Below the pieces are notes generated by a model. That model was not told where the DNA came from. It worked only from the letters and a program-made list of their open reading frames with translations, and made no database searches. Shown here in pieces: positions 1 to 5,602 of a stretch of 6,735 bases of DNA; the first letter of the stretch is position 1; each line of letters begins with the position of its first letter. Made by a program: the position numbers and the translations under genes. The stretch is from Terriglobales bacterium (GTDB lineage Bacteria; Acidobacteriota; Terriglobia; Terriglobales; Acidobacteriaceae), in assembly GCA_030043575.1 (NCBI GenBank), contig JASHXK010000224.1, positions 1 through 6,735 on the forward strand, read 5' to 3'.

Positions 1-121
1 CGCAATAGGTTCCTCCCGTATCCAGTGCCGCATGCGACCACTTTACTTTTCGCGCAGTCTTTCCTTTCTCGAGCATATCTGCCATCACTTGATCCATTGG
101 CTTCAATAACTTGGCCAGCCA

Positions 122-151
122 TCCGCGGTTTCACCCAGAAATCACCGCGGA
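122..151. promoter_or_regulatory. 8-bp inverted repeat, possible operator or hairpin
   Basis: TCCGCGGT at 122-129 is the exact reverse complement of ACCGCGGA at 144-151, with a 14-base centre. There is no T-run on either side, so an intrinsic terminator is unlikely. The position, 125 bases before the first gene and possibly between divergent genes, would suit a dimeric regulator site. The function is unknown. Confidence 0.3.
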
Positions 152-211
152 ATAATCCCGAGAGCATTGTTTGAAATGGGCACCTGCCACACACTCGCCC
201 CATCACGCTGC

Positions 212-238
212 GAACTCGCAATCGCGAGATACGAGTTC
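212..238 (+). promoter_or_regulatory. Two competing stems upstream of the small secreted peptide gene
   Basis: GAACTCG (212-218) can pair with CGAGTTC (232-238). Alternatively CTCGC (215-219) can pair with GCGAG (224-228) around an AATC tetraloop. The two pairings share bases and exclude each other. The element ends 25 bases before the Shine-Dalgarno sequence of the gene at 276, so it could lie in its 5' leader. The pairing is read directly from the sequence; a regulatory role is inference. Confidence 0.3.
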
Positions 239-275
239 CAAGCGGATAAAACACAACTAAAGCGAGGACAAAACA

Positions 276-500
276 ATGAAGAGCAAGCTTGTAACGATGA
301 TTTCGATCGGAGCCCTGGCGATCGGTGCCAGCGTTCCCAACGCGATGGCAATCGGCCGGTCCGGCCTTTCCAGCGCCCGTGGCCCGATCTCGGCCACCAA
401 GAGCGTGCGAACCGCTGCGGCTAAGGCGAATAAGGGCGCTTCCAAGACGGCCCTTCCGCAGCCCCACACGATTCTTCCCGGTGCGACCAACAACTATTAG
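276..500 (+). CDS. Small secreted basic peptide, unknown function
   Basis: I do not recognise this 74-aa protein. The ATG at 276 is well placed: GAGGA at 264-268 lies 7 bases upstream. Residues 1-25 form a classical Sec signal peptide, with Lys at 2 and 4, a hydrophobic core and an AMA cleavage site before Ile26. The predicted mature peptide is only 49 residues, rich in Ser, Ala, Thr and Gly and probably disordered. It has seven Lys/Arg (R28, R35, K42, R45, K50, K53, K57) and one His. There is no Asp or Glu anywhere in the protein, so the net charge is about +7. There is no cysteine. A cationic secreted peptide of this kind could bind anionic polysaccharide, lipopolysaccharide or nucleic acid, but nothing in the sequence decides between these. 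A short inverted repeat overlaps the TAG stop. The good ribosome binding site and textbook signal peptide make it likely to be a real gene. Confidence 0.72.
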   Translation: MKSKLVTMISIGALAIGASVPNAMAIGRSGLSSARGPISATKSVRTAAAKANKGASKTALPQPHTILPGATNNY

Positions 501-518
501 CGGCGTTCGCCGGACTAA
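497..518 (+). terminator. Weak hairpin at the stop codon
   Basis: TTAG (497-500, including the stop codon) can pair with CTAA (515-518), and CGGC (501-504) with GCCG (509-512) around a GTTC loop, leaving a 2-base bulge. No T-tract follows. It may be a weak terminator or an mRNA 3' structure; the evidence is thin. Confidence 0.2.
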
Positions 519-545
519 CCCAGCCGGTGTTCGTCACTTTACCCA

Positions 546-617
546 GGCAGGGTGGAACAACTTCCATCCTGCCGGTTCTTTTCCGGCAGTAGCCGAAAGG
601 AGCAGCTTCCGAGCTGT
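546..617 (+). promoter_or_regulatory. Structured leader of the beta-barrel gene
   Basis: Three hairpins can be read directly. Stem A pairs 546-557 with 562-573, 12 bp including one G-U, around a CAAC loop. Stem B pairs CTGCCGG (569-575) with CCGGCAG (583-589). A and B share bases 569-573, so they exclude each other. AAAGGAG (596-602) is a strong Shine-Dalgarno sequence, but it lies 21 bases before the ATG at 624, which is too far for normal initiation. The spacer contains CAGCT (603-607) and AGCTG (612-616) around a TCCG loop. Folding this third hairpin would shorten the effective spacing to about 7 bases. The leader therefore looks built for folding, with a possible switch between A and B. 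I do not recognise a named riboswitch class. Confidence 0.45.
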
Positions 618-623
618 ACAGTC

Positions 624-1400
624 ATGAGTGGAACCCGCAGAGATCGTTACACGATCGGAGTTGCTGCGCTGGCAATGGCAGCACTGCTGTGTCCGCTTTC
701 GGCCCATACACAGCAGATGACTTCATCCATCCAAGATCCCGGCAGCCAGGTCAACACGCTGGCATCCAGCGCAAGGATGCTGGCACAAGGGACAAAGGCG
801 ACGTCGACAAATCCGTTTGAGCGGCCAGCCAGCAGCGAAGATCGAACAGACAGTGATTCTCCGGATTCGTTGTTGCTGCAGTCCGATGGCAAGTTCACCA
901 GCTACTCGGCCGAGTATGCCTTTACCGCCCCGCCGGATTTCTTTTGGTTCGACCACGATCACAGCGATCTGGTCGAGTGGAACAGTTCCCTTACCAGTGC
1001 ATTTACTGCCTACCTCAATCCGAGCAGCACAACCGCAATGCGCATGACCGGGGACCTGGAGTCCTACGGCCAGCGGCGGCAGGCCGGCATGGCCGGAGAC
1101 CCGGGAGCCCGGGTATTCACGATGCAATGGGAAGCTTCGCATGTGGTGGACAGTCCAGTAGGTTCTCTGGAAATAGCTGCCGGCCGATATCGGCAGCACC
1201 TGGTCTCTTATCCCGCCTTCACCAACGGCCCGCTGACGGATGTATTGCTGGGATACTCCGCCACATCTGCCGGCTTCCAGACAACCGCCACCCTGCCGGA
1301 CAGGAACATCGCTTTGTCGTTTCGCTATGGAAGCGAGCACCTGGGTTCGATAGCGAACAAAGCACACACCACGCTATTCGAATTTTCCTGGACGTGGTAA
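624..1400 (+). CDS. Putative outer-membrane beta-barrel protein, unknown family
   Basis: A 258-aa protein I cannot assign to a named family. The ATG at 624 places an Arg-rich n-region and a hydrophobic segment (about residues 10-27) at the N-terminus as a signal peptide, cleaved near residues 27-29. The in-frame GTG at 552 would bury this under a 24-residue extension and is not preferred. After a Ser/Asp-rich low-complexity region (about 30-90) comes an aromatic and acidic motif, FFWFDHDH (106-113). From about residue 118 onward, segments with alternating polar and hydrophobic residues suggest beta-strands, for example FTMQWEASHVV, GSLEIAAGRYRQHLVSY and NIALSFRYG. The protein ends in LFEFSWTW, with an aromatic last residue, like the C-terminal beta-signal recognised by BamA. 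A small outer-membrane barrel is the best reading, though an extracellular beta-protein is possible. The structured leader may control its translation. The next gene starts about 200 bases downstream and probably has its own leader. Confidence 0.75.
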   Translation: MSGTRRDRYTIGVAALAMAALLCPLSAHTQQMTSSIQDPGSQVNTLASSARMLAQGTKATSTNPFERPASSEDRTDSDSPDSLLLQSDGKFTSYSAEYAFTAPPDFFWFDHDHSDLVEWNSSLTSAFTAYLNPSSTTAMRMTGDLESYGQRRQAGMAGDPGARVFTMQWEASHVVDSPVGSLEIAAGRYRQHLVSYPAFTNGPLTDVLLGYSATSAGFQTTATLPDRNIALSFRYGSEHLGSIANKAHTTLFEFSWTW

Positions 1401-1401
1401 A

Positions 1402-1419
1402 GCTGGTTTTCTAACCGGC
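1402..1419 (+). terminator. Hairpin just after the beta-barrel gene, possible terminator
   Basis: GCTGGTT (1402-1408) pairs with AACCGGC (1413-1419) around a TTCT loop, 7 bp with one G-U pair, starting 2 bases after the TAA stop. No T-tract follows, so intrinsic termination is uncertain. It could be an mRNA 3'-end stabilising structure. Confidence 0.3.
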
Positions 1420-1533
1420 CACGATCACGGTTCACATTTCCCTTGCCATCCACGGGTATCCTGTGTGACCTTGGAGTTACTGCGCTTACACACGCCACCA
1501 TCCCAAGTTGTGAAGGATCACAGTTCGCGGCCA

Positions 1534-1567
1534 AGCTCCGGCGAGCGTGCAACGCTTGTGCCGAGCT
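1534..1567 (+). promoter_or_regulatory. Long hairpin in the leader of the helical periplasmic protein gene
   Basis: The 34 bases fold on paper into one imperfect stem. AGCTC (1534-1538) pairs with GAGCT (1563-1567), GGC (1540-1542) with GCC (1560-1562), and AGCGT (1544-1548) with ACGCT (1552-1556) around a GCA loop. That gives 13 pairs, with one bulge (C1539) and a small internal loop. It ends 13 bases before the strong ribosome binding site at 1581-1590 and may stabilise the mRNA or modulate translation. A named RNA class is not recognised. Confidence 0.4.
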
Positions 1568-1598
1568 AACGAGGAAAGCCAAAAGGAGGGCACCTACG

Positions 1599-2066
1599 AT
1601 GAAGCTAGCGGTTCGATACCTGGTCGTGGTCCTGGCAATAGGCGCGCTGTGCTTGCCTTGCGCCGTGTCGGCCCAAGTCGTTCCTGGAAAGCATCCGGAG
1701 TTTCTGCATGCGCTCTCGGATCTACGCGCGGCGCGCGGCTACCTGGATAAAGTCACCCCTAATGACGTTGTCGACAACGATAGCGCGGCTGCCATCCGGG
1801 AGATCGATTCTGCCATCAATGGCCTCAAGCAGGCGTCGATCGATGACGGAAAAGATCTTCATGATCATCCACCCATCGACGCGCATCTGGAGAGGACTGG
1901 CCGCTTGCATACGGCCAAGCAGCTTCTGGAGAAGGCTTACGCCGATGTGAAGGGGCCGGAGACCGACCCGGCAGCCGCCGAATTGCAGAAGCGCATTTGG
2001 GGGCACATCAACGCGGCGCATAAATACGTCGACGCAGCGATTGTGGCGAAGGGTGGCAAGCCATAA
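1599..2066 (+). CDS. Periplasmic His-rich helical protein, unknown function
   Basis: A 155-aa protein. The ATG at 1599 follows an excellent Shine-Dalgarno (AAAAGGAGGG, 1581-1590) by 8 bases. The frame stays open upstream to 1443, but that part has no signal sequence and lies in the hairpin leader. Residues 1-25 are a Sec signal peptide ending VSA before Gln26. The 130-residue mature part looks all-helical, with four predicted helices: about 32-51, 59-83, 98-117 and 124-149. The two helix pairs may be an internal duplication. It carries eight histidines (32, 37, 88, 90, 96, 104, 136, 141). The segment 84-104 is especially dense in His and Asp, with HDHPP at 88-92. A small helical bundle in the periplasm, perhaps binding metal or haem, is one possibility. 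However, there is no CxxCH motif and no cysteine in the mature part, so c-type haem attachment is excluded. The name of the family is not known to me. Confidence 0.85.
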   Translation: MKLAVRYLVVVLAIGALCLPCAVSAQVVPGKHPEFLHALSDLRAARGYLDKVTPNDVVDNDSAAAIREIDSAINGLKQASIDDGKDLHDHPPIDAHLERTGRLHTAKQLLEKAYADVKGPETDPAAAELQKRIWGHINAAHKYVDAAIVAKGGKP

Positions 2067-2101
2067 ACCGAATTAATTGATCTGGATTGGTGGACTTGTC
2101 C

Positions 2102-2148
2102 ATCGCCCCAGGTTGTCGTCCGGGAACCACGACGCGAACTGGGGCGAT
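2102..2148 (+). terminator. Large stem-loop after the helical protein gene
   Basis: ATCGCCCCAG (2102-2111) is the exact reverse complement of CTGGGGCGAT (2139-2148). Inside it GTCGT (2115-2119) can pair with ACGAC (2129-2133), giving a nested 47-base structure. It starts 36 bases after the stop codon at 2066. No T-run follows, so it is either a factor-dependent terminator or 3'-end stabiliser, or part of a structured RNA. Confidence 0.4.
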
Positions 2149-2451
2149 TGTGTCTCCGTCACTAAACGGTTGCCGCCCAGACTGCCGGCAGACCACTTGA
2201 TTATCGCGGCGGATGGGAGTCGGTGCTGCATGGCTCCGCAATTAGCGGGCCTTTGTTCGAGAGGAAATACGCTTCTGGAACCGCTCGGGCAGACGAAGTG
2301 GCGCAAACCACAAACTGCAAATTAAACCAGGAAAGGGGTTGCTCTTAAGCTGCATGTTGACTTCATTCTTAGCGGATGTCAAGAACATTCGGCCGGATCA
2401 CGCAAAGCCGCCCTTACTGAGAGTGGTTCCTCCGTCCAATCGGCACCCCGG

Positions 2452-2523
2452 GCTTCAGGGAAGGTCTCGGCTCAATCTGCCTGAAGCGAGGTGCAGCGTG
2501 CTGAAGGTTTTTCTTGACCTTCA
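2452..2523 (+). promoter_or_regulatory. Chain of four mutually pairing arms, attenuator-like
   Basis: GCTTCAGG (2452-2459) is the exact reverse complement of CCTGAAGC (2480-2487). TGAAGGT (2502-2508) is the exact reverse complement of ACCTTCA (2517-2523). The arms can also pair across: CTTCAG (2453-2458) with CTGAAG (2501-2506), and TGAAG (2482-2486) with CTTCA (2519-2523). Alternative folds are thus possible, as in attenuators. The stretch lies 143 bases before the export gene. It would act as RNA only if transcription starts upstream of 2452. Confidence 0.35.
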
Positions 2524-2540
2524 ACCCCCGTTCTCATAAT
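2514..2540 (+). promoter_or_regulatory. Possible sigma-70 promoter for the export operon
   Basis: TTGACC (2514-2519) and CATAAT (2535-2540) each match the -35 and -10 consensus at five of six positions. The spacer is 15 bases, shorter than the preferred 17, which lowers confidence. Transcription would start near 2547 and give a leader of about 120 bases for the gene at 2666. In that leader TTCCCTG (2582-2588) can pair with CAGGGAA (2640-2646), which ends 5 bases before the Shine-Dalgarno sequence. Confidence 0.3.
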
Positions 2541-2665
2541 CTTTGGGGCACAACTCACGCCCATAACTATCGATAATCACGTTCCCTGCTGCCTCTGCGC
2601 TGGCCCCGGCTGCCGTTTTTCCTGCGGAGTTTGAGACAACAGGGAATCTGCGAGGAAGCACCTAA

Positions 2666-5602
2666 ATGAGATATCCGGTTGTTCGCTGGTACTCCGCCAT
2701 TGTCATTGCGGTCCTGCTCTGCCTTTCGTCGTCCGCCGCCAATGGGCAAAGCGCCGATGAGAGTCCCCAGGGCCAGGTAACCGCACCCAACATCTTGGTG
2801 CCGAATGCGCAAGCTCAGCAGGGCCAGTCAGGTTCCCTTTCCGCAAATCAGGTCGGCAGCGCCCCCGGAACGTCCAATGCCGAACGCTACAGCGTGGTAC
2901 TGCGGAATTTCCTGCAGAACCGACCCGAGGTCATGGATCAACTGAAGCTGCTGTTGATTCAGCGTATGCGCGACGAAGGCACCCTAGTCGACGACCAGAC
3001 GGTTACCGATCAGATGGTGTATGAGCGGATGCAGAGCGACCCGGAGTTCCGCGCCGACGCTATTCACTCTCTGGTTGATCAGGGATACATCTCCGAAGAC
3101 GACGCCAAGGCGCTACTCGGCAGTGTGAACAACCCCAGCTACGCCCAGGAATACGAGCCGCGCGAGAACGTCAACCCAAACATTAACTCAGACCTGTATC
3201 CCAATGCGAATGCTGAGGAAAGCAATCAGGGAAATATGTCTGCAACAGGCACGGAAGGAGTGGCAGGTACAACCACCGGCGCTAGAACCACCCCTGGGCG
3301 TACCACTCTGCCGGCGCGCGAACCGCGATACGACGACTCCGCGATAAATCCGAAAACCGTGCCCCAAAAGAGCCCTTATCCGGGCCTGCCTTCGGCTCGC
3401 GATCTTTATGCCCAATTCCCAGAGCAGCCCAAGACCCTGAAGCGCTTCGGCTCAGACATCTTCCGCGCTGACGTGGTCGGCATGCGCAACTTCCCGATGG
3501 ATATGCCCGCCGGTCCCGATTACGTTCTGGGTCCTGGAGACAGCGTCACCATCAACACTTGGGGAGGGGTGACCCAGCGGCTGACCCGGCCAGTGGACCG
3601 CGAAGGCCGTCTGGCTCTGCCTGACGCAGGCCCGGTAGCCGTTTCCGGCCTGACCCTGGTGCAGGCGCAACGTGTCGTCCAGACCGTTCTGGCGCCGCAA
3701 TATCACGACGCGCATGTCGATCTCTCGGTCACACGCTTGCACACCGTCCGCGTCTACGTAGTCGGCGACGTGCAGCGTCCCGGAGCGTACGACATCAGTT
3801 CCCTTTCGACGCCGCTGAACGCTCTTTACGCAGCCGGCGGCCCGACTTCCACCGGCTCTCTACGCGTCGTCAAGCACTATCGCGGCGAGCAGCTCATCAG
3901 CGAGATGGATCTTTACGATCTCTTGCTGAACGGCGTCCGCAAGGCCATCGAGCATCTTGAGCCGGGAGACACCATCCTTGTTCCGCCAGTCGGCCCGCTG
4001 GTCGCGGTTACCGGCATGGTGCGACGGCCGGCAGTCTACGAGTTGAAGGGCGATGCCCAATTGTCGGACGTGATCGCCATGGCGGGAGGCGTTTCCGTCG
4101 CTGCCGCGTTGGGCGAGGTCAAGGTCGAACGCATCGAAGCGCACGAAAAGCGTATTGTTCTGGATACCAAGCTCGGCCCAACCAGCACGCAGGCATCGCA
4201 GATAGCGGCAACTCAGATAGCCTCGCTGCAGCCATTCGCGGTTCAGGACGGCGATCGCGTCACCATCGCGCCCATCCTTCCCTACAGCGACAGCGCGGTG
4301 TATCTGCAAGGCCACGTTTATAGGCCCGGTCGTTACGCTTTTAAAGAGGGTATGAGGATCACCGACCTGATCCACTCCTATCAGGAGGTGTTGCCGGAGC
4401 CCTCAAATCACGTGGAGATCATTCGCCTTGCGCCCCCCGACTTCCGCCCGCAAACGATCGAAGTCGACCTGTCCGGCGCCCTGACGGGCGACGAAAGCAT
4501 CACTCTACAGCAATTCGATACCGTCTGGGTCTTCGGCCGATATGAGATCGATCCGCCCAAAGTGCGGATTTATGGCGACGTGCTCCGTCCAGGCGAATAT
4601 CCAATGAGCGGGGGCATGACGGCAGGCGATCTCGTCAGGATGGCAGGCGGTTTCCGTAGAAGCGCGTTTCTGCAATCCGCCGATCTGGCCAGTTACAAAA
4701 TTGAAAAGGGCGAGCAGGTCGTCACCAACCAGCAAACCATCAAGATCGGCGCGGCAGTCTCCGGCGATATCTCAGAGGATATTGCATTGAAGCCGGGCGA
4801 CGTCCTCACCATTCTGCAAATTCCGGGATGGAGTGACATCGGCCGCTCCGCAACCGTGAAAGGCGAAGTTCAATTCCCTGGCAGCTACGGTATTAACGAA
4901 GGCGAGCGCTTGAGTTCGCTGATCAAGCGTGCTGGGGGCTTCCGTGCCGCTGCATATCCGACGGGAGCGGTGTTAGAGCGCGTCGAAGTCCGGCAGATGG
5001 AAGAAAAAGGCCGCCAGGAGCTGATTCGCCGTATCGAAGCTTCGACGTCGTCGGTGCACTTCTCGCCTGCCAGCACTGGACAGGATCAGGCCGCCATTCT
5101 GCAAGCCGTGCAGCAGCAGCAGACGCAGACTCTCAATCGCCTGCGCTCCGAGCCGGCTGCGGGCAGGCTTGTCATCGACATATCAGCCAATATTAAGGAC
5201 TGGGAAGGTACGCCGGTGGACGTCTTCCTGCGTGCCGGCGATGTCGTCACCATTCCGCGCAGGCCTAACTTCGTCCTCGCCTACGGTCAGGTCTACAACC
5301 CCACGGCGATCACCTACATTCCCGGCAAAACTGCTGAGTACTATTTGGCCCAGGCAGGGGGTCCCACGGAACTCGCGCTGAAAAAGGCGATCTACGTGAT
5401 CCGGGCCAATGGGTCGGTTGTGTCGTCACAGGGCAGCGGCTGGTTCAAGGGAAATGTCCTCAGCACCAAGTTGCGTCCCGGCGACGTGCTGGTGGTTCCA
5501 GAGAAGGCCCTCGGCGGGTCAACCGCGTGGAAGAGCGCTCTGGAGACTGCGCAACTGGTCGCGAATCTGGCTGTTGCTGCTGCTGTTGCCGTGCATTTCT
5601 AA
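2666..5602 (+). CDS. Wza-like polysaccharide export protein with six SLBB repeats
   Basis: A 978-aa periplasmic and outer-membrane protein for export of exopolysaccharide or capsule. The start follows GAGGA (2652-2656) by 9 bases. Residues 1-27 form a signal peptide (ANG before Gln28); Cys19 has no lipobox, so unlike Wza it is probably not a lipoprotein. Residues about 76-153 form a helical, charged region, followed by a low-complexity linker rich in Asn, Thr and Pro. The polysaccharide-export domain spans about 282-357, with YVLGPGD at 286-292. Six SLBB-type repeats follow, starting near 363, 446, 545, 633, 729 and 870. Their shared pattern is V-x-x-x-G-x-V-x-x-P-x-x-Y, usually ending in AGG; repeat 3 lacks the AGG and repeat 6 is the most divergent. 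A Gln-rich stretch (QQQQTQ) lies before repeat 6. The last 20 or so residues are Ala/Val-rich and helical, perhaps an outer-membrane segment like the C-terminal helix of Wza. Wza itself is about 380 aa, so this is a greatly extended form. The next gene begins at the base after its stop, which implies one operon. Confidence 0.93.
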   Translation: MRYPVVRWYSAIVIAVLLCLSSSAANGQSADESPQGQVTAPNILVPNAQAQQGQSGSLSANQVGSAPGTSNAERYSVVLRNFLQNRPEVMDQLKLLLIQRMRDEGTLVDDQTVTDQMVYERMQSDPEFRADAIHSLVDQGYISEDDAKALLGSVNNPSYAQEYEPRENVNPNINSDLYPNANAEESNQGNMSATGTEGVAGTTTGARTTPGRTTLPAREPRYDDSAINPKTVPQKSPYPGLPSARDLYAQFPEQPKTLKRFGSDIFRADVVGMRNFPMDMPAGPDYVLGPGDSVTINTWGGVTQRLTRPVDREGRLALPDAGPVAVSGLTLVQAQRVVQTVLAPQYHDAHVDLSVTRLHTVRVYVVGDVQRPGAYDISSLSTPLNALYAAGGPTSTGSLRVVKHYRGEQLISEMDLYDLLLNGVRKAIEHLEPGDTILVPPVGPLVAVTGMVRRPAVYELKGDAQLSDVIAMAGGVSVAAALGEVKVERIEAHEKRIVLDTKLGPTSTQASQIAATQIASLQPFAVQDGDRVTIAPILPYSDSAVYLQGHVYRPGRYAFKEGMRITDLIHSYQEVLPEPSNHVEIIRLAPPDFRPQTIEVDLSGALTGDESITLQQFDTVWVFGRYEIDPPKVRIYGDVLRPGEYPMSGGMTAGDLVRMAGGFRRSAFLQSADLASYKIEKGEQVVTNQQTIKIGAAVSGDISEDIALKPGDVLTILQIPGWSDIGRSATVKGEVQFPGSYGINEGERLSSLIKRAGGFRAAAYPTGAVLERVEVRQMEEKGRQELIRRIEASTSSVHFSPASTGQDQAAILQAVQQQQTQTLNRLRSEPAAGRLVIDISANIKDWEGTPVDVFLRAGDVVTIPRRPNFVLAYGQVYNPTAITYIPGKTAEYYLAQAGGPTELALKKAIYVIRANGSVVSSQGSGWFKGNVLSTKLRPGDVLVVPEKALGGSTAWKSALETAQLVANLAVAAAVAVHF

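Larger units (their letters stand above)
1..275. other. Left-edge stretch without a confident gene
   Basis: No confident gene is visible here. Two inverted repeats stand out: TCCGCGGT (122-129) with ACCGCGGA (144-151), and GAACTCG (212-218) with CGAGTTC (232-238). On the minus strand a frame is open from an ATG at 97-95 to the left edge. It would encode about 32 residues of plausible composition, beginning MDQVMADMLEKGK, but no clear ribosome binding site precedes it and it is too short to judge. If it is real, 98-275 is a divergent promoter region. I see no good sigma-70 promoter for the + strand gene at 276. Confidence 0.4.
2067..2665. other. 599-base intergenic region with hairpins, no convincing gene
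   Basis: Short open frames occur here, but none has both a good ribosome binding site and protein-like composition. The clearest candidate is a 61-codon + frame from an ATG at 2354; its nearest SD-like sequence, AGGAAAGGGG, is 15 bases away and the encoded peptide has no recognisable features. The region holds a large stem-loop at 2102-2148, a perfect palindrome CTGCCGGCAG at 2182-2191, and a series of CTTCAG/CTGAAG-type arms at 2452-2523. It also has a promoter-like sequence at 2514-2540 and a stem near the ribosome binding site of the export gene (2582-2646). The size and structure suggest control sequences for the export operon, possibly with an unannotated small RNA. Confidence 0.5.

Noticed and set aside
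552..623. GTG at 552 as the start of the beta-barrel protein
   Set aside because: It would add 24 residues ahead of the signal peptide, and these bases are better explained as a structured leader with a Shine-Dalgarno at 596-602.
723..1367. Long minus-strand open frame opposite the beta-barrel gene
   Set aside because: It mirrors the + strand gene, has no ribosome binding site or recognisable domain, and the + frame has a signal peptide and a beta-signal C-terminus.
2252..2268. TTCGA motif resembling a tRNA T-loop
   Set aside because: The flanking bases do not form the 5-bp T-stem, and no acceptor or anticodon arm is found nearby.
2354..2539. 61-codon + strand open frame in the intergenic region
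   Set aside because: Its Shine-Dalgarno-like sequence is 15 bases away, the peptide has no signal sequence or domain, and the frame runs through the array of paired arms at 2452-2523.
2547..2560. Sigma-54-like GG-N10-GC element (GGCAC with GC 10 bases after the GG)
   Set aside because: The -24 half fits, but the -12 half reads ACGC instead of TTGC, and a similar partial match occurs near 2276-2291, so this is at chance level for this base composition.
2714..2725. Lipobox-like segment at Cys19 of the export protein
   Set aside because: The residue before Cys is Leu, not Gly, Ala or Ser, and a standard signal peptidase I site lies at residue 27.
5572..5590. GCTGCTGCTG trinucleotide run
   Set aside because: It encodes the Ala/Val-rich C-terminal helix of the export protein in frame and is short; ordinary low complexity rather than a distinct repeat element.
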